A stretch of 64,000 nucleotides of DNA from Erysipelotrichaceae bacterium 66202529 (GCA_017161075.1 CP046174.1:806001-870000); one strand, 5' to 3'; shown: positions 33,681-42,162, numbered from the stretch's first letter. A program made the numbers and translations. The notes: generated by a model from the letters alone, not told the origin.

Positions 33681-34520
33681 ATGGGAAACAAGAACAAACC
33701 AAGGATCTTAGATGATGATATCGAACTGATGGTTCGGATAGCGAAACATGGATTCGTGGATATGGACTATATACAATTATTTGCTTATAAAGGTAGAAAA
33801 AAGGATACGATTGAAAGGCGTATCCTACAGTTGGCTCTGCATGACTTCTTGATCATAGAACGGACATTCATACCTGCGAACCATACAGCAAGTTTCCGAA
33901 CCGGATACAAGATCGTTACGTTAGGGAAACGAGGCCTCCAGTACATGGAAGATATGGGATATGAGGCCAAGGACAATACAAAAGCATTTTTGAGTTACAG
34001 TCCTTATTACATGTATCACCAGGTACAAGTGGCCACCGTATGTGATATCATCCAGTCTAAATATGAGGATGGGAATTCAAACTGGTATGTAGATGAGATA
34101 CTGAATGAAAAGGAGGCATATCTGGAAGATACTTCTAATCGCCCGGACGCCATCTTGATATTCAAACAGAAGGATAAAACAAAAACTTCATCCGTATTGG
34201 TATATGTGGAACTGGAAAGATCTTATCCCACACAGACATTAGCTGAAAAAAAGATAAGATCCTATCGTCGTGTCATTCATGAAGAACTGCATGCAAAGGC
34301 TCTATCTCTCGATGTCATCGACTACCGTGTATTGTTTGTTTGTACTATGCGGAATGCAAAGCGACTCTTAATACAAAAAATACGGGACAATAAAGACAGG
34401 ATCGATTTTAACTTATTGGTCACAGGTTATGAGGATGTAACGCAGCATCCATTGGATGCTATATATACGCTGCCTTTACATGAAGATGTACAATATAAAC
34501 TCATGGGGCAGCTGCCATGA
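33681..34520 (+). CDS. Replication-relaxation-like protein (candidate relaxosome component)
   Basis: 279 residues. The N-terminal winged-helix pattern (DDDIELMVRIAKHGFVDMDY...RRILQLALHDFLIIE) and the middle segment YYMYHQVQVATVCDII match my memory of the Replic_Relax family of plasmid proteins. The C-terminal half has NRPDAILIF...LVYVELERS, which looks like a PD-(D/E)XK-type nuclease core. In this element it is the best candidate to process the transfer origin, since no MOB-type relaxase is visible. SD AAAGGAGGAA. Confidence 0.6.
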   Translation: MGNKNKPRILDDDIELMVRIAKHGFVDMDYIQLFAYKGRKKDTIERRILQLALHDFLIIERTFIPANHTASFRTGYKIVTLGKRGLQYMEDMGYEAKDNTKAFLSYSPYYMYHQVQVATVCDIIQSKYEDGNSNWYVDEILNEKEAYLEDTSNRPDAILIFKQKDKTKTSSVLVYVELERSYPTQTLAEKKIRSYRRVIHEELHAKALSLDVIDYRVLFVCTMRNAKRLLIQKIRDNKDRIDFNLLVTGYEDVTQHPLDAIYTLPLHEDVQYKLMGQLP

Positions 34521-34532
34521 TGAAGGAACTAT

Positions 34533-35096
34533 ATGAACGCCGTCGATAAGTATTATAGAACGAAGCAGGAACTGCTTCAGGAAGGTTCTTATGCAGTAAA
34601 GATATTCTGTGATGCCAGCTTAAAGGATGGTGTCCTCGTCAGTGCGATCTATATCGATGATCATATCCGGATTCATACCAAAACGAAGTACCTCAAGGAT
34701 GTAAAGAATATTCAGAAAGGCGAAGCCTATGCGATCAAGATGGCATTGGATCATATAGCCAAGCATTTTTATAAAGAAGCCGTCATATATACAGAGATCG
34801 ATTCTATCATACATACACATCTATTCAGCGTCGTATTAGGAAAGACAAAGATTCAAGAGATCCCTAAGCAGCTCCGCCCTACTGCCCGGATGCATCAAAA
34901 ACTCTGGTCGCAGTTTCGCTATGTGTACCGGATGAATAAAAGGATCGTACTGCAGAAAATAGAAAGCAACAAAAATCCTGCGCATGCGATTGCTTGTCAG
35001 GAACGTGAAGAATTCTTGCATCCGGAATCATCCTCTACATGGAAACGGTGGTTGATTATACTATGTAACCGATTGATAGCGCAGCTCAGTAAATAA
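34533..35096 (+). CDS. RNase H-like fold protein
   Basis: 187 residues. VKIFCDASLKDG, KGEAYAIKMAL and VIYTEIDS supply the Asp, Glu and Asp expected in an RNase HI-type active site. The last 60 residues are basic and unrelated. The gene follows the replication-relaxation-like gene by 12 bp, so it may act on RNA primers in element replication. Confidence 0.65.
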   Translation: MNAVDKYYRTKQELLQEGSYAVKIFCDASLKDGVLVSAIYIDDHIRIHTKTKYLKDVKNIQKGEAYAIKMALDHIAKHFYKEAVIYTEIDSIIHTHLFSVVLGKTKIQEIPKQLRPTARMHQKLWSQFRYVYRMNKRIVLQKIESNKNPAHAIACQEREEFLHPESSSTWKRWLIILCNRLIAQLSK

Positions 35097-35116
35097 GTAG
35101 ATATAAGTAACAAAAG

Positions 35117-35160
35117 TCACAGTTGAGATAAACATTACATTATATGTATCTCAACTGTGA
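35117..35160. repeat. 14-bp perfect inverted repeat before the par-like locus
   Basis: TCACAGTTGAGATA (35117-35130) and TATCTCAACTGTGA (35147-35160) with a 16-bp loop. No T run follows. It overlaps the -35 side of the toxin promoter, so an operator is as likely as a hairpin. Confidence 0.6.
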
Positions 35161-35169
35161 AATATATGC

Positions 35170-35175
35170 TATAAT
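35170..35175 (+). promoter_or_regulatory. Extended -10 of the toxin E message
   Basis: TGCTATAAT (the TGC precedes TATAAT at 35170-35175). The start point near 35182 coincides with the 5' fold-back arm at 35183. Confidence 0.6.
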
Positions 35176-35244
35176 TTTATACGAAGATAGATTATTCCAC
35201 TTCGACTGTGAACCCTTTCAGTGAATAGTTCGGAGGTGGTCATT

Positions 35245-35319
35245 TTGAATATTGACTTATATATCAGCTTTCTGATCATACTAGTTATATTAGAAACTGT
35301 GAAGCTAATAAAAAAGTGA
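35245..35319 (+). CDS. Fst-like type I toxin peptide (locus E)
   Basis: 24 residues from a TTG start: N-terminal MNIDLYIS, a hydrophobic core FLIILVIL, and tail ETVKLIKK. SD GGAGG lies 8 bp upstream and can pair with CCACTTC (35197-35203) to be hidden. The stop is inside a strong terminator hairpin. Promoter, sequestered SD, small membrane peptide and a converging antisense RNA reproduce the layout of par-type toxin loci. Not tested by homology. Confidence 0.65.
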   Translation: MNIDLYISFLIILVILETVKLIKK

Positions 35320-35360
35320 TCGCCCTCTAAACTTTACCACGGTTTAGGGCGATCGCTTTT
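35316..35360. terminator. Bidirectional terminator shared by toxin and antisense RNA
   Basis: Arms GATCGCCCT...AAAC and GTTTAGGGCGATC; plus strand ends GCTTTT, minus strand continues into TTTTTTA. Confidence 0.75.
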
Positions 35361-35406
35361 GAACCAGGAATAATCTATCTTCACTATTGTGGAGAAGATC
35401 ATCTTC
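35316..35406 (-). ncRNA. Antitoxin-like antisense RNA of locus E
   Basis: Minus-strand promoter: TTGAAT (complement of 35435-35440), a 16-bp spacer, TATAAT (complement of 35413-35418), start near 35406. The RNA would run about 90 nt to the shared terminator and overlap the 3' end of the toxin message. Confidence 0.55.
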
Positions 35407-35473
35407 ATCTATATTATACACAATATTTAAGGTGATTCAACACAAAAGGCCTAAATAATTAAAAAAACTCAAT

Positions 35474-35496
35474 CACACCTATTAGGTGTTTTTTTT
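35474..35496 (+). terminator. Terminator hairpin
   Basis: ACACCT/AGGTGT with a 3-nt loop, then T8. Confidence 0.7.
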
Positions 35497-35659
35497 GTGC
35501 TAGATAACGAAGCAGCTATATCGTAATAATCTTTCATTTTATCCGGAAATGATATATACATAAACAGGAGTCTATCATACAGTAAACATGTAAAATAACA
35601 ACTCTGCACATTCCAGCAGATTAGAGCTATAATACATATCCGTAAAGGAAGTGAGCGAA

Positions 35660-36364
35660 ATGGAAAATATGAGATTGATCCTTGGGAATGCCTACGAGGA
35701 GATCAAGAAGTTGCCTGATAAAAGTGTGGATCTGATTATCACAGATCCACCTTATGACATCGATACAAAATATACATCTTGTATGAGAAATGATATCGGA
35801 AAAAGTTATCATTCTGTGATAAGGGAGCTATCTGCGGATGATCTAACTTCCGGTATAGAGTTTTCCATACTGGACGATTTTCTTCGAGTGCTAAAGACAG
35901 TTAATATTTATATATGGTGTAATCGCCGACAGATCATCCCCTATCTTGATTTCTTCGTGAAAGAACACGGATGTAATTATGATATCCTGGTGTGGATCAA
36001 AACGAACCCGATTCCGGCTTGTGGCAGAAATTATCTAAACGATAAAGAGTATTGCTTATATTTTCGGAAATCCGCACGATTACATACTACATACCAAAGA
36101 GGTCACACATACTGGATCACACCTACGAATAAAAAAGATAAGACGCTATATGGCCATCCAACTGTAAAACCACAAGCGATCATAGAAGACCTAGTGCTCA
36201 ACTCTTCTGAAGAAGGAGATATGATCCTTGACCCTTTCAGTGGTTCTGGTACGACAGGAGCAGCTGCGGTAAAGCTTCACCGATCATTTATTGGATTTGA
36301 AAAAAATGAAACATATTATGATGTATCTCTACAAAGAATAAATCAGCTCCTTCCTATATGCTAG
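35660..36364 (+). CDS. DNA (N4/N6) methyltransferase, DpnM/beta-type
   Basis: About 234 residues. Motif IV TDPPYD (about 28-33) precedes motif I DPFSGSGTTGAAA (about 190-202), the order of beta-class amino-methyltransferases. No restriction endonuclease lies next to it, so it is an orphan, possibly one that protects the element from host restriction. ATG at 35660 with AAGGAAG upstream. Confidence 0.82.
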   Translation: MENMRLILGNAYEEIKKLPDKSVDLIITDPPYDIDTKYTSCMRNDIGKSYHSVIRELSADDLTSGIEFSILDDFLRVLKTVNIYIWCNRRQIIPYLDFFVKEHGCNYDILVWIKTNPIPACGRNYLNDKEYCLYFRKSARLHTTYQRGHTYWITPTNKKDKTLYGHPTVKPQAIIEDLVLNSSEEGDMILDPFSGSGTTGAAAVKLHRSFIGFEKNETYYDVSLQRINQLLPIC

Positions 36365-36584
36365 TAAGAAATGACCAGGAAATCTAATATTAGTTATGCA
36401 TATACTATATAACGTAATATAATAAAAGAACTAGTTACTCTTTGTTTTGATATAAGCAAGGGGTGAAATAATTGATTTGGAGGATAATTGTAGGAACGCA
36501 ATGATATACAGACTAGAGTGGTAATATATAATAGGGTATCCAATCAAAGTGAGCAGCATTTTAACATAGCGATACATATAGAAA
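36365..36584. other. Intergenic, no gene seen
   Basis: AT-rich; no supported frame and no clear hairpin. Confidence 0.5.
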
Positions 36585-36874
36585 AATGCAGAACAACAAG
36601 GTTATATGATTGCAAAGGAAATCACAGAAGTAGCAAAGGGAAATACGCTTCAGCGGCCTGGTATATGTTGAATATATCAGCTTGCACATAATAAAGAAAT
36701 AGATAAGGTGTTGATATATTCAGACTATCGTCTTGCTCAGGTGGAGAATGCTCTTTTAAATCTATACTTAAATTCAAGGATTATGGTGTTATAGTAGAAA
36801 CTCAGAAAGAAGGTCAATTTGATATTTCATTATTCGATTCATCCAATATTCAGGTGTTAGATATTAGCAAATAA
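36585..36874 (+). pseudogene. Degenerate serine recombinase (resolvase) fragment
   Basis: In two frames one can read QQGYMIAKEITEVAKGNT, LQRPG, then EIDKVLIYSDYRLAQ and, after a frameshift, FKDYGVIVETQKEG, all resolvase N-terminal-domain segments in the right order. Several stops break it. A remnant of a resolvase gene, unlike the intact recombinase that follows. Confidence 0.65.
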
Positions 36875-36987
36875 CATTTCATATTTACATTTTATAGGAA
36901 TAATGCTATTATAAAAGTGCCTCTGTTAAGAGTGAAGGAATAGTACACTATCCACATACTTCCTGAAGACTTGATATAGGCAGAAAG

Positions 36988-37025
36988 AGGACATATTATC
37001 TGACGATATTATGTTCTTTTTTTTT
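36988..37025 (+). terminator. Terminator before the recombinase gene
   Basis: AGGACATA (36988-36995) pairs with TATGTTCT (37010-37017), followed by T run. Confidence 0.65.
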
Positions 37026-37067
37026 CGTTTTGATATTGTCCTCTGGATGCCAAAGGAGGACAAAAAA

Positions 37068-38486
37068 ATGAATATAACATCAAGAAAAAATAGTATAAAT
37101 AACATTCCGACCAATGGAACGATCGATACAAAATTCCTTATCAAATTGCGAGAATCAAAAGAACAAGATTTAGGATCAAAGAAAAGAGCTGCGTATGCTA
37201 GAGTGTCAACTAAGGAACAAGCTATTTCCGGATTTGGAATCGATGTACAGATAGCAAATATCAAGAGTCAACTCAAAAATCAAGGTATCGACCCTAATGA
37301 TGTAGAGTTCTATGTAGATGATGGGTATAGTGCAAAAAATCTTAACCGTCCGGCGATGCAAAGGCTGTTAGTTGATATATTAGCAGGGAAAGTCAATGAA
37401 ATCTTAATCTATAAATTAGATCGTCTTGCTCGAAATGTAATTGATACATATGAATTATTGCAATTCTTTATTGATCAAAAATGTGAATTAAAGGCTATCG
37501 TTGATAATTTAGATATACACAGTGCCAACGGAAGACTTCTTGTAGGGGTTTTAGCTATCATTGCACAATGGGAACGCGAAACCATCCGGGAGAGAGTAGT
37601 GGATACGCAAATAGAAATGCTGGAAGAAGGAAGATACCCTTTTGGACAGATACCATTTGGATGGATTTTGGATGAAAATAAATATCCTCATGTAAATGAA
37701 AAGGAAGCATCATTTTTGATATTTTGTTTTGATCTAGCAATTAGTGGAAGTACCATGAAGGAAATAGAATGTAAAGCTGCACAAGAATTTCCGGACTTTC
37801 AAAAAAAATCGGAGACTATTCGAAGATTACTATTACGAAAACTAAATTACGGTATCGTTGAATATCTAGATAAAGAATATTCGATTCCGAGAATCATTAC
37901 AAAACAGACATATGATAAAGCTAGAAAGATGATATATAAAAGATATAAGGAAACAGATACGAATAAGTATTATTTCGGTAACAAGATCAAAGATGTTTGT
38001 GGTGATGTATGCGAAAGAAAAAGTACAAACAAGAAACTAAGAAATGGGCATAAGAAATATTATTACTACACTTGTCCAAAATGCAAAAAAAGAATCAGTC
38101 AGGATAGACTTATTGAAGGAACGATTCCAAGGATACTGATTTTTGCTAACGGTCAAAACAAAAATAAAGAAATTTCAAAGATATCCAATCGTTTAAAAAC
38201 ATTGGATAGTAAGGCAAGAGAAATCTTTATAGAATTTACTAACGATCGAATTGATGGACGCACATACGGGTGTATGATCGGTAATATTGAAAGAGAAAAA
38301 CAGAAAACAATAAATAGACTAACTGTGTTGGAAAAAGCATCCGGTATGAGTATGGAGGAGTGGAACAACATGGAAGACGGTTGTAAAAAACAATATATAG
38401 ATGAATATATTACTGAAATTATTGTTGACACATCGTTAAACCTCATCATTTCAATAGTATTTAAAGACAAAAAATCTAGTAAATGA
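37068..38486 (+). CDS. Large serine recombinase (element integrase)
   Basis: 472 residues. Resolvase-type catalytic domain with YARVSTKEQ (nucleophile Ser about 47), VDDGYSAKNLNRPAMQRL, YKLDRLARN and QWERETIRERV. Then a Recombinase domain, a zinc-ribbon region (VCGDVC near 310, TCPKC near 340) and a C-terminal coiled coil. It would excise and insert the element by double-strand cuts with 5'-phosphoserine links. AAAGGAGG gives the ATG at 37068. It is the last gene before the right boundary. Confidence 0.9.
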   Translation: MNITSRKNSINNIPTNGTIDTKFLIKLRESKEQDLGSKKRAAYARVSTKEQAISGFGIDVQIANIKSQLKNQGIDPNDVEFYVDDGYSAKNLNRPAMQRLLVDILAGKVNEILIYKLDRLARNVIDTYELLQFFIDQKCELKAIVDNLDIHSANGRLLVGVLAIIAQWERETIRERVVDTQIEMLEEGRYPFGQIPFGWILDENKYPHVNEKEASFLIFCFDLAISGSTMKEIECKAAQEFPDFQKKSETIRRLLLRKLNYGIVEYLDKEYSIPRIITKQTYDKARKMIYKRYKETDTNKYYFGNKIKDVCGDVCERKSTNKKLRNGHKKYYYYTCPKCKKRISQDRLIEGTIPRILIFANGQNKNKEISKISNRLKTLDSKAREIFIEFTNDRIDGRTYGCMIGNIEREKQKTINRLTVLEKASGMSMEEWNNMEDGCKKQYIDEYITEIIVDTSLNLIISIVFKDKKSSK

Positions 38487-38560
38487 TGTAGAAAAAATGC
38501 CCCAGTCTACTGAAATGAAAAAGCACATTTTGAAAAAGTACTTAATTTGCAAAAAAACTA

Positions 38561-38588
38561 TTGCAATAAATTGAAAAGGGTATATAAT
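38561..38588 (+). promoter_or_regulatory. Outward-facing promoter at the right end of the element
   Basis: TTGCAA (38561-38566), a 16-bp spacer, TATAAT (38583-38588), with no gene inside the element after it. In a circular form it would read across the joined att site; in the integrated form it reads into flanking DNA. Confidence 0.5.
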
Positions 38589-38677
38589 TTTAGTATACAG
38601 AGGTAAACGAAGAAGTATGTGGATGTGCAAACAAGTTTACTGAATTAAGTTGGTAAGAGTTCGACCTAGTAAGGTAT

Positions 38678-38688
38678 CGCTCCACCAT
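38678..38688. other. attR core (CGCTCCACCAT)
   Basis: Repeats the last bases of tRNA-Ala. The bases before it (GTTCGACC...) loosely mimic a T-arm but do not pair. A terminator hairpin lies right after, as expected for the displaced downstream side of the tRNA gene. Confidence 0.6.
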
Positions 38689-38703
38689 ATTTAAACGGAT
38701 AAG

Positions 38704-38732
38704 CTACTAGACGATATCTAGTAGTTTTTTTG
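38704..38732 (+). terminator. Terminator after attR
   Basis: CTACTAG/CTAGTAG with a 7-nt loop, then T7. Probably the original terminator of the first tRNA pair, moved 34.7 kb by insertion. Confidence 0.7.
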
Positions 38733-38874
38733 TGTTTCCTGAACCTTTGAAATGGGTTTGACCGAAAAATAGATAAGCTCTTATCGAAAAAAAACAAGCT
38801 GATAGCTCAGGTTTAGTTGAGAAGCTGAAGGGGACATGCTGATTGTTTTGGGTGAGAATATTTAAAATGATAAA

Positions 38875-39162
38875 ATGAAATGGCATATCAATGCGAATGG
38901 AATGTATATCAGCTTAGCCTGTAACCTTTTTATTAGCGAATACTCCAGCGGAAGCAGTATATATTCAGAAAATAAAATCCTGAACCATTTCTGTAAAGTA
39001 TTAGTAATAAATAACTATATCCAAGCCATCACTCAGCTGATAAAAAAATCCGCAAGCATCCGGATAAGATATTATAGAGATAAAGGTCTTGTCGTAATAA
39101 GCAAGGGATTCGACAAATCAGAAAAATATATAAAGAAAATAGAAGTTCTATATAAGGAATAA
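38875..39162 (+). CDS. Hypothetical 95-residue protein
   Basis: Basic, Ile/Ser-rich (NYIQAITQLIKKSASIRIRYY). No SD of note. It may be a real small gene or a fragment; the surrounding DNA is AT-rich and gene-poor. Confidence 0.3.
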   Translation: MKWHINANGMYISLACNLFISEYSSGSSIYSENKILNHFCKVLVINNYIQAITQLIKKSASIRIRYYRDKGLVVISKGFDKSEKYIKKIEVLYKE

Positions 39163-39808
39163 TACGTGGTATCACAGAACAAAATTATTGATATTATGGA
39201 AGAAACTAAAAGCATAATGGACAATGAGAAAATGATATTTGTGTCTTTGCATCTGGAGAAAAATCATATATCTGAATAGGAGATACTTATGATAAAAAAG
39301 GAGATAATGACTTTAAAATACAGGCAATGAGTATATGTGAAAAAGATTCATTTTCCCTATAATTATAATTATACACTATTTACTTCATTATAAACAGGCT
39401 TGTTTCATTAAGTACTACAGTATATACTTTAAGTAAGATAGATAAGAAAAATAAGAAAGCGGTGAAAATATGAAATAATTAAGAAATTGAGGAAAATCAG
39501 GTATTCTAGAATGCTTCCAATTTACTTTTCTCTAACTGTTTGCAGATCCTTCATACAGCGCATTAAAAATATATAATATATGGAAAAGCAAAAAGGAAAA
39601 TCTTAATCGGGAAACTTACGTTGTCAGAATTACTCATAGGGTAATGGAATTCTATGCGATCATGTAAATTATCCTTCAAAAGACAAAACCAGTGATTCCG
39701 GAAGTCCACTCCGTATCGGCGATGAAGATAAAGCTGTATTAGTACTTGTAGAAACAACAAGCGGAAAATCATAAATTATACGTGAATATAAAAAAGAAGG
39801 TGAATAAT
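39163..39808. other. Gene-poor stretch with decayed coding remnants
   Basis: About 650 bp with no intact gene. A 28-residue C-terminal fragment (39688-39774, GSPLRIGDEDKAVLVLVETT) and a short frame near 39196-39280 look like debris of older genes. Confidence 0.45.
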
Positions 39809-39964
39809 ATGAATGAAGAACAGAAAAAGCTGATTAAAAAATTGAATGAAGACAATAAGACTTTATTAGAATTGCATAAGTCATGGATCGCGTATGCCAA
39901 AGGAATGCTTGTAATAGGTATTCTAGCTGTCCTAATCTTCATAATTTTCCAGGTTATCAATTAA
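39809..39964 (+). CDS. 51-residue membrane peptide
   Basis: MNEEQKKLIKKLNEDNKTLL, then one membrane span (YAKGMLVIGILAVLIFIIFQV). SD GAAGGTGA 6 bp upstream. A terminator hairpin follows at 40048. Function unknown. Confidence 0.45.
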   Translation: MNEEQKKLIKKLNEDNKTLLELHKSWIAYAKGMLVIGILAVLIFIIFQVIN

Positions 39965-40047
39965 AGCATTCCTGAAAAATAGATGAAACCTTATCTATAT
40001 AATACTTCAAAAGCTTTACTACATTCCTGGCTCTGAATGATTTAAAT

Positions 40048-40104
40048 AAGAGAATATAGAAGCCACTGTATGTATACCAGCAGAATTCTTATTCTCTTTT
40101 TTTA
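40048..40104 (+). terminator. Terminator
   Basis: AAGAGAATA (40048-40056)/TATTCTCTT (40090-40098), then a T run. Confidence 0.55.
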
Positions 40105-40390
40105 TACGCCGGATATAAGAAAGAAGCAGAGAGCATAGCGTGGACACCATGAAAAGACATATTGTCCAACACACAAGTATATATCCCGTTTAATCAATTC
40201 CTTAACCTATATAAGGGAGGGCTGGAAAGGAGCCTGTTTCCTGATACTGTAAGTAAGCAATGGAACAGCTTTTCGATAAACAGCTATTCAACCATTGCAT
40301 TGATCATACTTTATTTATAGGATATCTGCACATTCTATAAGTGTTTATTTTCATAAGTGAAATTAAAAAAAGAAAATGATAAAAACGTTG

Positions 40391-40419
40391 TTGACACACA
40401 AAAAAAGTAGTGGTATTAT
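40391..40419 (+). promoter_or_regulatory. Promoter of the second tRNA-Ile/tRNA-Ala pair
   Basis: TTGACA (40391-40396), a 17-bp spacer, TATTAT (40414-40419), 21 bp before the tRNA. Geometry equals copy 1, although the spacer sequence differs. Confidence 0.8.
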
Positions 40420-40440
40420 ATATGAGCATTCGATGGAAAC

Positions 40441-40517
<77 letters not shown>

Positions 40518-40535
40518 TCGAATTTAAATATACAT

Positions 40536-40611
40536 GGGGTGTTAGCTCAGCTGGGAGAGCACCTGCTTTGCACGCAGGGGGTCATCGGTTCGATCCCGAT
40601 ACGCTCCACCA
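40536..40611 (+). tRNA. tRNA-Ala (TGC), second copy
   Basis: 76 nt, identical to the first copy except T at loop position 32. Nothing element-like follows, so this copy is unoccupied. Confidence 0.95.
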
Positions 40612-40626
40612 TGTGAAAACTTTAAG

Positions 40627-40658
40627 GATTCCAATCACCGCGATCGGAATCTTTTTTT
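40627..40658 (+). terminator. Terminator of the second tRNA pair
   Basis: GATTCC (40627-40632)/GGAATC (40646-40651), then T7. Confidence 0.75.
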
Positions 40659-40677
40659 ATCCGAAAATGCTTTTGCT

Positions 40678-41199
40678 TTATAACGGGCTATCCGCTTTTC
40701 TTACTGTAAACAGCAGGTGAGCTGTAGCCTTATCCGGATAACGATATAGCTCCTTTGGTGTAACATCAATATCATCACATACATACCAGTACCAGAAATC
40801 AGCAGGATTCTCTGCAAAGCATATGACCATATTATCAAAGGTCATATCGGCAATACGCTGTCCATCCATTCGGATCAAATGTTTATATGTGATTGCTTTA
40901 CCTTTACCGCCCATTTCTTTCAGCGTATAGGTTTCCTTTACCGCATCATACGTAAGCAGCATATCCGCTTCATCAGGCATCACCAGCAAAACACGCGAGG
41001 CGGAAGCCGTATCTAGTCCCTTTAAAAATGATAACCAAATCGTTCCATCACGCAGTTCGCCTGACTCGCTTATCCTAATATCCTGACTGATTCTGGCAAT
41101 ATCAGGATATGCCTTCTCTGGGGCAGCCTCTACAAACAGATAACCGCCGATTGTATTTAAAAACAGATAGAAAATCAGAAACATGGAATTCATTCTCAT
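40678..41199 (-). CDS. Exported protein of unknown function
   Basis: About 173 residues starting MRMNSMFLIFYLFLNTIGGY, a signal peptide or anchor. Then a soluble domain with LLVMPDEADMLLTYD and WYWYVCDDIDV; no family recognised. GGAGGAGG is 3-6 bp before the ATG at 41199. Confidence 0.6.
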   Translation of the reverse strand: MRMNSMFLIFYLFLNTIGGYLFVEAAPEKAYPDIARISQDIRISESGELRDGTIWLSFLKGLDTASASRVLLVMPDEADMLLTYDAVKETYTLKEMGGKGKAITYKHLIRMDGQRIADMTFDNMVICFAENPADFWYWYVCDDIDVTPKELYRYPDKATAHLLFTVRKADSPL

Positions 41200-41297
41200 C
41201 GCCTCCTCCATCCATAGAACGATAAAGTCTCAAAAATTATTTCAAGTGTATTTCTTTTTATATGAAAATAGTGTACCATAAAGCATGGTGATGATAA

Positions 41298-41942
41298 ATG
41301 AAATATTTAAACAGCAGGGATTTAATGATGTTTTTACCCCAGCCGATTACAAAGCTAGGAGTATTTGAAGCAGAAACCGTAGATGCCGCCCTTACGATGT
41401 GTGCGGAGGCATTTCCTAAAATAGAACAGGAATTTAATGTAACGATAGATTTTCCAACCTTTAAGTTTCAGTTATTAAAAACCATGGGAGAATTTCTATA
41501 TAAATGTGCGCAATGCCCGCACGATTGCCTGAAAAATCCACGACAGCATGTGGATGAGGAGCGCTACATAAAAAATCATATTAAGCTTGCTCTGTGGCCG
41601 AAGCGTATGCAGAAAAACAATGCGGAAAATTTCTTTCTGATGGAATATATTCTGACCTATGCAGATATTTTATTCCGCTACCTGCTGGATGCCGGTATAC
41701 CGAAGGAGCGTGCCAATTTTCTGGCAACCAATGCACTGGATCAGCTGGCCTTGTGGGTGGATGATAACTGTATTCGTAAATGCAGCTATGAATGCATCCG
41801 CAGAAGTACATCTCCGGGTTACTGTACACTGTGTTCTTATATGATCCAGCCGCTCGCCTGTCCTAAAAAGCAGGAGGTCACGCTGCGTCAGCTGGGAATG
41901 CAGGAGGAAGATGTCAAATGCATGCGCCGTGAATTCAAATAA
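41298..41942 (+). CDS. Cys-rich hypothetical protein
   Basis: 214 residues. Clustered Cys in KCAQCPHDC (about 74-82), IRKCSYEC (about 159-166), GYCTLC (about 173-178) and LACPK suggest metal binding. The rest is helical. No known family from memory. Confidence 0.6.
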   Translation: MKYLNSRDLMMFLPQPITKLGVFEAETVDAALTMCAEAFPKIEQEFNVTIDFPTFKFQLLKTMGEFLYKCAQCPHDCLKNPRQHVDEERYIKNHIKLALWPKRMQKNNAENFFLMEYILTYADILFRYLLDAGIPKERANFLATNALDQLALWVDDNCIRKCSYECIRRSTSPGYCTLCSYMIQPLACPKKQEVTLRQLGMQEEDVKCMRREFK

Positions 41943-41950
41943 ATTTCCAC

Positions 41951-41995
41951 ACCGCAGTCAGTAGGAAGTGGCTTCCTCTCCTGCGGTATTTTTTT
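41951..41995 (+). terminator. Terminator
   Basis: ACCGCAG/CTGCGGT with an inner AGGAAG/CTTCCT stem, then T7. Confidence 0.8.
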
Positions 41996-42067
41996 ATATA
42001 TCGAATACTGTGATTAGTCTGTGCATTAAAATATTACAGTCTTCATAAAAAGTTAAGAAATCTTTTG

Positions 42068-42096
42068 TTGACCTGAAGCTAAGTCCATTGTATACA
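42068..42096 (+). promoter_or_regulatory. Promoter of the MoxR operon
   Basis: TTGACC (42068-42073), a 17-bp spacer, TATACA (42091-42096). Confidence 0.65.
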
Positions 42097-42162
42097 ATTA
42101 AGATATATGTATGTTTTTATAGGTGGTCATGTTTAGCATATAGGCTGCCGAAGGGAGAAATG

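Larger units (their letters stand above)
35183..35382 (+). repeat. Fold-back arms of locus E
   Basis: GAAGATAGATTATTCC at 35183-35198 and its exact reverse complement at 35367-35382. The first copy is at the toxin message start. Because the arms are inverted, the antisense RNA carries the same sequence rather than its complement, unlike the direct repeats of the classical pAD1 par locus. Confidence 0.7.
4030..38688. mobile_element. Integrative and conjugative element (about 34.7 kb) in tRNA-Ala
   Basis: Bounded by an 11-bp repeat of the tRNA-Ala 3' end and containing a large serine recombinase at its right end. It holds a primase-like replication protein, ParA/ParB, a Tcp/Tn916-like conjugation operon, a replication-relaxation-like protein, a pilus/adhesin cargo operon, a DNA methyltransferase and three type I toxin-like loci. 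All recognisable protein genes read rightward; toxin modules A and B and two ncRNAs read leftward. A wider boundary is possible, because the duplicated tRNA pair at 40.4 kb could also mark an element edge. Confidence 0.8.
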
